Under the pieces are notes generated by a model. It saw only the letters and a program-made list of their open reading frames with translations. It was not told the DNA's origin and did no database searches. From JBIKLM01 sp044375105 (GTDB lineage Bacteria; Planctomycetota; UBA1135; GCA-002686595), in NCBI GenBank assembly GCA_044375105.1, contig JBILNK010000051.1:1-25071 (forward strand): a stretch of 25,071 nt of DNA, read 5' to 3'. This document shows positions 1-6,732 of the stretch, in pieces. Numbering within the stretch: position 1 is the stretch's first letter; each line of letters opens with the position of its first letter. The position numbers and the translations under genes are program-made.

Positions 1-462
1 GTCGACCAGCGGCACGGCCAGCAGGGCGGCCCCGTGGGCCGCTGCGGCCAGGACGCAGGCGTCGATGCGCTCGGGCGAGATCAGGGGCCGGGCGGCGTCG
101 TGGATCGCCACCAGGGGCAGGGACGGATCGAGGGCCGCGAGCCCGAGGCGCACCGAATCCTGGCGCTCGCGCCCGCCCTCGACCAGGCCCGCCAGCTTGC
201 CCAGGCCCCGGCCCGCTTCGGCGCGCCGCGCCAGGACGCTGGCGATCGCGGCGCGGTCCTCGCCGCGATGCACCAGCACCACCTGGGCGATCGTGGCGGC
301 CCGCTCGAGGGCCTCCAGGGCGTAGAGGAACAGGGGCCGGCCCGGCTCGAGCTCGACCAGCTGCTTGACCGGGCCCAGGTGGCCGCTGGCGAACAGGCGC
401 GCCGAACTGCCGCCGGCCACGAGCAGCGCGCCGGCGCGCACGGAAGGGGAAGCGAAGCTCAT
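1..462 (-). CDS. ispD: 2-C-methyl-D-erythritol 4-phosphate cytidylyltransferase (IspD), N-terminal part
   Basis: This is the first 154 codons of a nucleotidyltransferase; the rest lies outside the window. In the non-mevalonate isoprenoid pathway IspD transfers CMP from CTP to methylerythritol phosphate. Visible motifs are the nucleotide-binding loop LLVAGGSSARLF (about residues 13-24) with a conserved Lys at about 33 (PVKQL), GGRERQDSVRLGL near residue 98, and HDAARPLIS near residue 127, all in the usual order. The ATG at 462 gives the normal spacing to the first motif. There is no clear Shine-Dalgarno sequence. The gene diverges from ruvC with 50 bp between the two starts. The related ribitol-5-phosphate cytidylyltransferases share these motifs, so IspD is the likely but not the only reading. 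Confidence 0.85.
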   Translation of the reverse strand, partial: MSFASPSVRAGALLVAGGSSARLFASGHLGPVKQLVELEPGRPLFLYALEALERAATIAQVVLVHRGEDRAAIASVLARRAEAGRGLGKLAGLVEGGRERQDSVRLGLAALDPSLPLVAIHDAARPLISPERIDACVLAAAAHGAALLAVPLVD

Positions 463-500
463 CGAGCGGAGGAACGATTGGCCCGCGCGGCGCGGCGCCT

Positions 501-506
501 TAGGGT
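501..506 (+). promoter_or_regulatory. Candidate -10 element of ruvC (leaderless or very short leader)
   Basis: TAGGGT lies 6 nt before the ruvC ATG. That spacing would put the transcription start at or next to the A of the start codon. No good -35 box and no Shine-Dalgarno sequence are visible. Similar TANNNT boxes stand before plsY and nadC. Confidence 0.3.
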
Positions 507-512
507 ACGGCC

Positions 513-1196
513 ATGGCCGCCCCGCGCTCCTCTCCCCGGCCCGCCGCGGGTTTGCCGGCGGGCACCGTGGTGCTCGGCATCGACCCGGGCACGCGGGTGG
601 CGGGCTACGGCGCCGTGCGCTACGACGGCGACCGCGCCTGGCTCGTCGAAGCCGGGGTGATCCGCGTGGCCGCGGCGCGCTCCCTGCCGGAGCGCCTGGG
701 GCGCATGGCGGCGGAGCTCGAGCAGCTGGTCGCCAACCTGGCGCCCCGCGTGGTGGTCGTCGAGCGCGCCTTCGCCTCGAAGAACGTGGCCACGGCGATC
801 CGTCTGGGGGAGGGGCGCGGGCTGGCCCTGGCGGCCGCGGCGCGCGCCGGAGCCGAGGTGGTCGAGCTGGCGCCGGCCAGCGCCAAGAAGACGCTCACCG
901 GGCACGGACGGGCCGGCAAGGGCGACGTCGCCGCGCTCGTGGCCTTGGCCCTCGGCATCGATGCGGTCGGGGCGCCCGCCGACGCCACCGATGCGCTCTC
1001 CCTGGCCCTGGCCTGGCTGTTCACGCGGCCGGGGCTGGGCCTGCGGCGGGCGGCCCCCGGGAACGAGGCCGGCCCGCGCGGGTCCCAGCGGGTCGGCCGG
1101 TCGGCGGCCAGCGCCCTGCCTTCGGCCCCGAGGCCCCTGAGCGCCGCGGGGCGCCCCGGGCAACGCCGCTCGCCGCGCGCTCTGGGCGGCGCCTGA
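513..1196 (+). CDS. ruvC: Crossover junction endodeoxyribonuclease RuvC
   Basis: RuvC resolves Holliday junctions together with RuvAB during recombinational repair. The four acidic residues of the RNase-H-like active site are present: D24 in GIDPGT, E84 in VVVERAF, and D157 and D160 in ADATDALSLALAW, the last two spaced as in E. coli. Between them are ASKNVATAIRLGEGRG and GKGDVAAL, which are typical of the family. The core ends near residue 172. A basic, Arg/Pro/Ala-rich tail of about 55 residues follows and is absent from ordinary RuvC of about 170 aa. The tail could be disordered or could partly be readthrough into GC-rich sequence. The start is fixed by the ATG about 18 residues before the first motif. 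ruvA and ruvB are not adjacent. Confidence 0.93.
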   Translation: MAAPRSSPRPAAGLPAGTVVLGIDPGTRVAGYGAVRYDGDRAWLVEAGVIRVAAARSLPERLGRMAAELEQLVANLAPRVVVVERAFASKNVATAIRLGEGRGLALAAAARAGAEVVELAPASAKKTLTGHGRAGKGDVAALVALALGIDAVGAPADATDALSLALAWLFTRPGLGLRRAAPGNEAGPRGSQRVGRSAASALPSAPRPLSAAGRPGQRRSPRALGGA

Positions 1197-1785
1197 GTCC
1201 CGGCCGGCTCGGCCTGCGCTGCAAGGGGCTCTGTCGGCCGCGCGGCAGGCGTCGAATCGCCCCCTGGGGGGGGCGCGGGCCGGGCTTCGCGCCGGCACCT
1301 GCGGCTTGCGGAGGACCGCCGGCGCGGCTGCGGGGTTGAGGGCCGGGGGCCGGAGGCCGGGGCGAGCGGGGCAACCAGGCCAGCGCCCATGGCCCGGGCC
1401 GGCCCGGGGCCCGCAGCCGAGCGCCCCCGTCGAGAGGTGAAGCGGATCGCCTTCCCTTCGTAACCTCCCTTTGGCGCGCCTCGCCGGGCCGCTGCAGACC
1501 CTCCTGGGCTGGCCCCAATGCCGCCGGTCGGGCCGCCGGCTGGAAAGCCGCCATTGGCCCGTTGAAGCCCCTTCGCACCCCCGGGAATCCCCGGATCGTG
1601 GAAAATTGGGGCTGCTGCCCAAGGGCCGGACCGCTGCTACAAGCTGGCTCCCTTTTCTGACCTCGATCTTGCCGCAGGACTTCGCATTTTTCGCCGCCCC
1701 CGTTAGGCTTTCCCAAGAAGGGGACAGCTCTGCGCCCCGGTCTGGGCCCTACCAGCCGCGACGTCCCGCGCCCCCTCCCGCCCCC
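1197..1785. other. Intergenic region, no gene recognised
   Basis: About 590 bp separate ruvC from the next gene. Open frames on both strands here are GC-driven and carry no recognisable protein. The last 150 bp (about 1640-1710) are less GC-rich, with T-runs such as the one near 1687-1691, and could hold the promoter of the downstream gene. I could not define clear -35/-10 boxes. Confidence 0.5.
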
Positions 1786-2616
1786 ATGAGCGCCAGCGCC
1801 GACGAACCTGCCCGGGCCGAAGGCGGTCCCAGCGGACCGTCCGCGGAAGCGCCGCGGGTCGAAGCGGCCGCCGAGCGCGCCCTGGCCGCTTCGCTGGCTG
1901 AGGCGATCCCCGGATTCGAGTTGCTCGACACGGCGCTCGACCTGAGCGATCGCACTCACGTGCACTTCCTCGGCGCCGATCCGCGCGGCCGCTTGGTGCT
2001 GGTGCTGGTGGTGGCCGGAGACGGCGAGAGCACGCCCCTGCGGGCCCTCGACGCGCTGGGCTTCTTGACCCTGCAGGGCGCGGCGCTGCGCCGCCACCTG
2101 GCCAGCCCCAAGCTGCGCGCCGAGGCGCCGGCGCGGGTGGTGTTGCTGGGCGAGCGCTTCTCCGAGCGCACGCTCGAGCGCCTCGAGCCCCTGGTGGCCC
2201 TGGGGGTCGAAGCCTTCGAACTGCGCCATCTGGCCAGCCGTGCGCGCCAATCGAGCTTCCTGCTGCGCGTGGCCGGTCCCGCCCAGCCCGCCGCCGCCCC
2301 GGCCGCGGACACCCGCAGCGAGCACGCCCCGCTGACGCGCTCTCAATCGAACCTGCTCAGCGAGGTCAGCGAGCGCCTCGAGCGCCTGGACGAGCGCATC
2401 GAGCAGCGCGCCGAGCCGCGTGGCGCGAGCTTCTTCCTCGCCGGCCAGCGGCTGGCCCAGCTCGAAGCCCTGGGCGAGGGCCCCTTGCGCGCCTCGGTCA
2501 ACGGCGGCGGCCCGCGCCTCCTGCGCGACGCGCACGAGGTCGAGCAGTTCCTCGACGAAGCCGTCAGTGAATACCTGCGCCGCCAGGACGCCACCTGGCT
2601 CAAGCCCAAGGGCTGA
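1786..2616 (+). CDS. Hypothetical protein, possibly a degenerate restriction-endonuclease-fold (NucS/DUF91-like) protein
   Basis: This is a 276-aa soluble protein of unknown function. I chose the ATG at 1786 because the upstream in-frame stretch does not look coding. Residues about 1-35 are Ala/Glu-rich. The segment from about 57, VHFLGADPRGRLVLVLVV, followed by RALDALGFL and RVVLLGERFSERTLERL, resembles by eye the beta-strand pattern of NucS/DUF91-like nuclease domains (D...E-x-K). The positions where the acidic residues and lysine would stand are hydrophobic. If that reading is right, the domain is catalytically dead. The C-terminal 100 residues contain a charged, likely coiled helix (SEVSERLERLDERIEQR) and a Gln/Glu-rich end. 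There are no membrane segments. The fold assignment is weak; the gene itself is well supported by codon use. A palindromic repeat copy begins at its stop codon. Confidence 0.7.
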   Translation: MSASADEPARAEGGPSGPSAEAPRVEAAAERALAASLAEAIPGFELLDTALDLSDRTHVHFLGADPRGRLVLVLVVAGDGESTPLRALDALGFLTLQGAALRRHLASPKLRAEAPARVVLLGERFSERTLERLEPLVALGVEAFELRHLASRARQSSFLLRVAGPAQPAAAPAADTRSEHAPLTRSQSNLLSEVSERLERLDERIEQRAEPRGASFFLAGQRLAQLEALGEGPLRASVNGGGPRLLRDAHEVEQFLDEAVSEYLRRQDATWLKPKG

Positions 2617-2658
2617 CGGGTTGGTGCGACCGTTCGGGCGCAGCCCCGGTCGATTTTC
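2614..2658 (+). repeat. Dispersed palindromic element, copy A
   Basis: The copy starts at the TGA of the preceding gene (TGACGGGTTGGT...) and includes TTCGGGCGCAGCCCCGG, a degraded form of the palindrome, followed by a T-containing stretch. Compared by eye with copy D it matches 31 of 38 positions. It probably acts, or once acted, as a terminator. Confidence 0.65.
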
Positions 2659-2747
2659 AGCTCAACCTGCCAGCACCTGGAGAAGAATCAGCGCACAGCG
2701 ACGATACCAGCCGCGCAGGTCGCCGAATAGCGGCCCAACGGCAGGGC

Positions 2748-2792
2748 GACAGGCTGGTCTTGCAGCTCGGGCGCAGCCCGAGTTGTGCTTCC
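2748..2792 (+). repeat. Dispersed palindromic element, copy B
   Basis: This copy contains the perfect hairpin CTCGGGC-GCA-GCCCGAG at 2766-2782, preceded by GACAGGCTGGTCT and followed by a pyrimidine-rich tail. It lies just past the broken end of the IS3-type OrfA remnant. Confidence 0.65.
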
Positions 2793-2799
2793 CAGGCTG

Positions 2800-3087
2800 T
2801 CAGTCCGAACCCGATCGTGGCGGTGTCTGAGGGGCACGTCCCAGCGGGGACGGAGGAGCCGCCCGGCCGGCACGGGGGAGCAGACCCGAGGCGGCGCGAA
2901 GGCGCTGGTTCTCGCGGGTCGGCCTCGCCGGATCGTCTTGGTCGGAAGGCCTCAATTGCTGCCTCCACCGATAGAAAGTGGCTCGGCTGATTCCGTGGCG
3001 GCGGAGGACCTCTCGCAAGGCAAGCCCGTTCTCGGCCTCGGTGAGGATCGCCTGCATCTGTTCCGAGCTGAATTTAGATCGGCGCAT
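2800..3087 (-). pseudogene. IS3-family transposase OrfA remnant
   Basis: The first ~45 residues are a clear helix-turn-helix of the IS3/IS911 OrfA type: KFSSEQMQAILTEAENG, then LREVLRRHGISRATFYRWRQQ. This domain binds transposon ends. A short RENQRLR stretch near residue 60 recalls the leucine-zipper region. Beyond that the frame reads into Pro/Arg-rich sequence unlike any transposase. OrfB with its DDE catalytic domain is absent on either side. The element is therefore dead and truncated at its 3' side. The ATG at 3087 is preceded by unusually AT-rich sequence, consistent with foreign origin. Confidence 0.8.
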
Positions 3088-3091
3088 GGCG

Positions 3092-3170
3092 ACGGTGTGA
3101 GCACTTCAAAATATTCGCAATTGGAGTGCTCATGCGCAAAATATTCGAAAATAGACCTTATTTTTGAATC
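3092..3170. repeat. AT-rich patch with inverted and direct repeats
   Basis: GAGCACT at 3099-3105 and AGTGCTC at 3125-3131 form a 7-bp inverted repeat. CAAAATATTCG occurs at 3107-3117 and again at 3137-3147. Composition is far more AT-rich than the rest of the window. It lies directly upstream of the orfA remnant, so it could be an insertion-sequence end or its promoter/operator region. Confidence 0.5.
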
Positions 3171-3319
3171 GTTTGGGGGGCGGATCCCAGGAACAGATTG
3201 GTACCGGTTTCACGGTCGCAATCGGGGGCGGCCCGAGGTGCTTCATAAGGCCGCACGCGCAGTGCTGGGAGGGTTCCGGCCGGCGGCGAGCGGCAACCAG
3301 GCCGGTCCCTTGCCCGAAC

Positions 3320-3964
3320 ATGAACTCTCGCTGGTTACTCGCGCGGCGCGCTCTCGCCGGCCAGCCCCGCCGCGCTGCTCGGCGTCGCCCTAGGCCTGTG
3401 CGCCCAGCAGGACATCCTCGTACGGCCGTGCCCCAGCGTCTGGACAACCAAGCGAAATGGACCCTTCCGACCCAAGCGGAACTCTTGAGCTTCGCGCTCC
3501 CCGACCTGACGGACACCACGCCCACGTCCCTGCTCGGCAGCGGCATCCCACTCAGCAACGTCAGCTTCGTAGGCCACCTGGCCGCCGCCCGCTCGTTCAG
3601 CGCCGGAGCCAATCCCAGGAGCCTGAGCGAAGGGATCGTCCTGAGCATGGGTTCGTTGGCCAGCGCCGCGGTGCGCAGCAACAATGTCAAGAACACGAAC
3701 ACCGACTTCGGCCTGCCCGGGGATCTCAGCCTCGAGACGCCGATTCCCGGCCCCCAGCAGACCTTCGACGCCGCGAGGCTGTCCTTGCCGTTTCTTTCGC
3801 TTCCGCAGCCCAGGTGCGGTCGTGTTCACCCTCCGCCTCCGCCATCCCCATCCCGCTCAACTGCAACCTGGTCGGCAAGACGATCTGCACCCAAGGCGTG
3901 TCGACCGACGGGCTCGAAGTGCAGCTGAGCCAACGCCCTCGATATCACCTTCGGGACCTTTTGA
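3320..3964 (+). pseudogene. Decayed choice-of-anchor-L domain secreted protein
   Basis: Pieces of one secreted protein appear in several frames. A start MNSRWLLAR is followed, in another frame, by a signal-peptide-like SPAALLGVALGLCAQQ. In the first frame again, from about 3475, the N-terminal half of a choice-of-anchor-L domain is recognisable: TSLLGSGIPLSNVSFVG, SLSEGIVLSMGSLASAAV, NTNTDFGLPGDLSLETP and TFDAARLSLPF. The central part that normally follows, with the FGSEEY-type motif, is missing. A third frame gives IPLNCNLVGKTICTQGVSTDG, and a further shift gives ANALDITFGTF before a stop at 3962. That tail resembles the ending of many planctomycete exported proteins. At least four frame changes plus an internal deletion mean it cannot make the full protein. 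Confidence 0.75.
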
Positions 3965-3982
3965 CGCGCTGGCGGGCTGAGG

Positions 3983-4028
3983 AAGAATCGACTCGGGTTG
4001 CGCCCGAGCGGTGAGACCAGCCCGTCCG
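3983..4028 (-). repeat. Dispersed palindromic element, copy C
   Basis: Read on the minus strand, this is GACGGGCTGGTCTCAC, then the hairpin CTCGGGCGCAACCCGAG (4010-3994), then a TCGATTCTTCC tail. It lies about 120 bp past the stop of the LAB_N gene, in the orientation expected for its terminator. Confidence 0.65.
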
Positions 4029-4150
4029 CAGGCCTGTGGGCCGCCGTCGCGCGGCTGCAGAGGCTCCGGCCGCCGCTGTGCGCCGATCCGAGCCGCGGAT
4101 CTGCGGGAAGGGGTACGGCTCGGGGCGGCCCCAGGCACGCCCGCGTTCGA

Positions 4151-4942
4151 TCAGGCGCCCGGGCCGCGTTCCGGCGGCGGGATGGTCCGGGGCGGGCCGA
4201 CCCGCGGGCTAGCCTGGCTTTCGAAGGCGAGCGGCGCGGCGCTTCGGTGCGGGGCCAGTTCGACCTCCGGCAGCGGGGCTTCTGCTGGAGCGGGAGCCGC
4301 GAGCTGCGCCTCGCGCTCGCGGCGGCGGGCCCGGGCGAGCAGCACCAGGTTGCGCGTCTGGGTCAGCGGACCCAACAGGAACGAGGCGATGTACAGCGGC
4401 TTGCCGAGTTTCAGGGCATAGGCCAGCAGGGGCAGGTTGCCGGCCAGGGACAGCCACCAGAAGGGAGCGTCGAAGTGGCTGACGCCGCGGCGCTCCGAGG
4501 CCCACCATTGGTAGACGAAGCGGCTCGACCAGAGCACCAAGCCGAGCGTTCCGATCGCTTGCCAGAGCGCGCCGACGCTCTCGGCATCCTTGGGCTTGGG
4601 CGGGCCCGCGGCCCACAGGCCGTAGGCCATCGCGGCGGCCAGCCCGGCGGCCAGGAGCGGCTGGATTTCGAGGTGCTTGAAGCGCGTCGAGCAGAGCAGC
4701 AGGTTGCGCGCGTAGATGCCCAGGTTGATGGCGAAGCTGGCCAGCAGGATCGGCTCGTTCTGGTAGGCGCTGCTGAAGGTCAACAGCAGCGTGCCGAGCA
4801 TCGACAGCCACCAGAAGGTCGGCGTGGAGATGCTGCGGCCGGCGCGTTCGGACTGCAGCCATTGCACCAGCCCGCGGGAGAAGAACAGGGCCTGGCCGAG
4901 CCAGCCCAGGGCTTCGACCCAGTGGACGCCGGAGGCAGGCAC
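4151..4942 (-). CDS. Membrane protein with two lipid-A-synthase N-terminal (LAB_N) domains
   Basis: This 263-aa membrane protein carries two LAB_N domains and no LpxB catalytic domain. The first (about residues 11-75) shows LGWLGQALFFSRGLVQW, SER and FWWLSMLG. The second (about 130-195) repeats the pattern as SSRFVYQWWASER and FWWLSLAGNLPLL. Each copy probably contributes two or more membrane helices. The last 55 residues are Pro/Ala/Glu-rich and likely cytoplasmic or disordered. The start is a GTG at 4942, 15 bp after the glycosyltransferase stop, so the two genes very probably form one transcript. In many bacteria such proteins sit beside polyprenyl-phosphate glycosyltransferases involved in lipid A or other envelope glycolipid modification. 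The exact role is unknown; a part in lipid-linked sugar handling is inferred from the neighbour. Confidence 0.85.
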   Translation of the reverse strand: MPASGVHWVEALGWLGQALFFSRGLVQWLQSERAGRSISTPTFWWLSMLGTLLLTFSSAYQNEPILLASFAINLGIYARNLLLCSTRFKHLEIQPLLAAGLAAAMAYGLWAAGPPKPKDAESVGALWQAIGTLGLVLWSSRFVYQWWASERRGVSHFDAPFWWLSLAGNLPLLAYALKLGKPLYIASFLLGPLTQTRNLVLLARARRREREAQLAAPAPAEAPLPEVELAPHRSAAPLAFESQASPRVGPPRTIPPPERGPGA

Positions 4943-4957
4943 GGCAGGGCTGCGGGC

Positions 4958-5842
4958 TCAGCGCCCCGGCGGGGTCGGACGCGGTCCGCCGGGGGTCAGC
5001 AGCGGCCCCGCGTCGATCACCTCGGCGATCGGCAGGCGGATCAGGCGGCGCCGCATCCAGCGCACGGCCAGCAGGTCTTTGAAGGCCCGCAGAGCGCGGT
5101 TGCGCACGCCGTACTTGCTCTTGCCGGCGACGCGCGGGTGATGGCTGACCGGGTGTTCGAGGACCGTGAAGCCGTGGTAGCGCAGCAGGGTCGGCAGGAA
5201 GCGGTGCATGCCCTCGAACATCGGCACCGCGCGGATGGCCTCCGCCTTGAAGACCTTGAGCGAGCAGCCCGTGTCGCGGATCGAATCGCCGCTGATCCGG
5301 TTGCGGATCCAGTTGGCCAGCTTGGAGCTCCACTTGCGGACCCAATCGTCCTGGCGCTTCTGGCGGTAGCCGACCACCGCGTCCGCGCCTTCGGCGGAGA
5401 GCTTGGCGACCATGGCCGGCAGGTCGATCGGGTCGTTCTGCAGGTCCGCGTCCAAGGTGGCCAGCATCGGCGCGTGGGCGTACCACAGGCCGGCGGTGAT
5501 GGCCGCGGTCTGACCGCGGTTGCTGGCCAGGCGGATCGCGACCACGCGCTGGTCCCGCTGGCACAGGGCCCGCATGCGTTCGCTGGAACCGTCCGTGGAG
5601 CCATCGTCCACCAGCACCAGCTCGAAGTCCCCGTCCTCGCCGAAGGTCTCCAGCACGCGCCGATACAGCGGCTCGAGGTTGTCGACCTCGTTGAACACCG
5701 GAGCCACCAGGCTCAGCGCCGGGCGGCGGCCGGCGCTCGGGTGCGCCGCGTTGGGTTGGAAGGCGGCGGGCACGGGCGGGTAGCGGCGCTCGGGGAGCCG
5801 CTCGGCGACGGGGCGGTCCTTGTGGGGGGTGGGGGATTCCAA
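4958..5842 (-). CDS. Family 2 glycosyltransferase, polyprenyl/dolichol-phosphate sugar transferase-like
   Basis: A GT-A fold glycosyltransferase resembling DPM1/ArnC-type enzymes, which move a sugar from a nucleotide onto a polyprenyl phosphate at the cytoplasmic membrane face. Motifs in order are SLVAPVFNEVDNLEPLYRR, VLVDDGSTDGS (near residue 78), LASNRGQTAAITAGL, the metal-binding TLDADLQNDP (near 131), VGYRQKRQDDWVRK, IRDTGCSLKVF and HHPRVAGKSKYGVRNR. No C-terminal membrane helices follow, unlike many GtrB/ArnC proteins. The downstream LAB_N membrane protein may provide the anchor, which is inference. The start is uncertain: I took the TTG at 5842; a GTG at 5773 also precedes the first motif. 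No ATG lies close by in frame. Confidence 0.88.
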   Translation of the reverse strand: MESPTPHKDRPVAERLPERRYPPVPAAFQPNAAHPSAGRRPALSLVAPVFNEVDNLEPLYRRVLETFGEDGDFELVLVDDGSTDGSSERMRALCQRDQRVVAIRLASNRGQTAAITAGLWYAHAPMLATLDADLQNDPIDLPAMVAKLSAEGADAVVGYRQKRQDDWVRKWSSKLANWIRNRISGDSIRDTGCSLKVFKAEAIRAVPMFEGMHRFLPTLLRYHGFTVLEHPVSHHPRVAGKSKYGVRNRALRAFKDLLAVRWMRRRLIRLPIAEVIDAGPLLTPGGPRPTPPGR

Positions 5843-5919
5843 GGGCGGGCCCGGGCGGGGTCGCGCGGCCCCGATCCAGCGGGAAACCGAGCGGGAGCGA
5901 GCCGGTCTATGGGGGTGCG

Positions 5920-6732
5920 ATGAGACCCCCGCACCTCCCTGGCCCCAGCGCGCTGGAGCCCGACCCCAGCGGGTCCGATGGCCGGCCGGGCGCGGGCGGA
6001 CCGGCTGGCTCCAAGGGGGCCCCCGAGCCCCTCTGCCCAGACCCGCGGCTCCGCGGGCTCCCGATGGGTCCCGGGGACCGGCGCGGTCGGGCGCTGGGCC
6101 CGGACGGCGGCGGGGTTGGCCGCGCCGGGCCCGGAACGGCCGAGCCCGGGGGGCTCCCGGGGCCGGAGCCGGCCGTGCCGCCGGGCCTGGCCGTCGGAGC
6201 TGGGCCGCCCCGGGCCAAAGCGCCGGCGCCCGGGCCGGGCCCGGGGAACGCAGCGACCCCGCCGGCGCCTGGGGCGGGGCTCCTGCGGGCCGTCGTCTGG
6301 GGCTGGCTGCTGTTTCTCGCGGCGGCTTGGCTCGCGCCCGAGCGGGGCCTGGGCGGCTCGGCGGCCGGGCCCGGGGAGTTCCCGGAGTTGCTCGCCCGGC
6401 GGCTGGCCGCCGAGGACCTCGGTCCCGCCCCAGGTCCCTTGGAGCGCCTGCGCCGCGATCCCGGCGCCGCGCTGTGTGCCAGGGAGTGGCGTGCTCTGCC
6501 CGGCATCGGCCACGCGCGCGCCGCCGAAATCGAACTGGCGCGGCGGGCCGCCGGCGGCCGCATCGACTGGCGCGCGCTGGAGTCGGCGACCGGGCTTGGA
6601 CCGGCGACGATCGCACGCTTGGCCGAGGCGCTCCGGGGGCTGGAGGGGCTGGGCGAGCGACCAGCGAGATCGCACGAGCGCGGCGCGGGACCCGCTGCGC
6701 CCCGGTGGCAGCGGCTATCCTGGCCGCGATGA
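5920..6732 (+). CDS. Membrane-anchored helix-hairpin-helix (ComEA-like) protein
   Basis: The C-terminal ~65 residues contain two helix-hairpin-helix units of the ComEA type: REWRALPGIGHARAAEIELA and then LESATGLGPATIARLAEAL. These bind DNA backbone non-specifically in DNA uptake or repair proteins. A single membrane helix, LLRAVVWGWLLFLAAAWLA, lies near residues 122-140. The first ~115 residues are a Gly/Pro/Arg-rich low-complexity stretch that may not all be translated; an ATG at 6064 is an alternative start. The TGA overlaps the nadC ATG (ATGA), so translation is probably coupled. A role in DNA uptake is possible by homology to ComEA, but no other competence genes are seen here. Confidence 0.7.
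   Translation: MRPPHLPGPSALEPDPSGSDGRPGAGGPAGSKGAPEPLCPDPRLRGLPMGPGDRRGRALGPDGGGVGRAGPGTAEPGGLPGPEPAVPPGLAVGAGPPRAKAPAPGPGPGNAATPPAPGAGLLRAVVWGWLLFLAAAWLAPERGLGGSAAGPGEFPELLARRLAAEDLGPAPGPLERLRRDPGAALCAREWRALPGIGHARAAEIELARRAAGGRIDWRALESATGLGPATIARLAEALRGLEGLGERPARSHERGAGPAAPRWQRLSWPR
6716..6721 (+). promoter_or_regulatory. Candidate internal -10 element before nadC
   Basis: TATCCT lies 7 nt before the nadC ATG, inside the end of the upstream HhH gene. It could give a leaderless nadC transcript. No convincing -35 box is present. Confidence 0.25.

Noticed and set aside
459..1622. 387-codon minus-strand open frame over ruvC
   Set aside because: It is the antisense of ruvC, which has all four catalytic acidic residues; the antisense product is low-complexity.
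3998..5923. 641-codon plus-strand open frame opposite the glycosyltransferase and LAB_N genes
   Set aside because: The minus-strand products have clear GT2 and LAB_N motifs. The plus-strand translation is a Gln/Gly/His-rich shadow.
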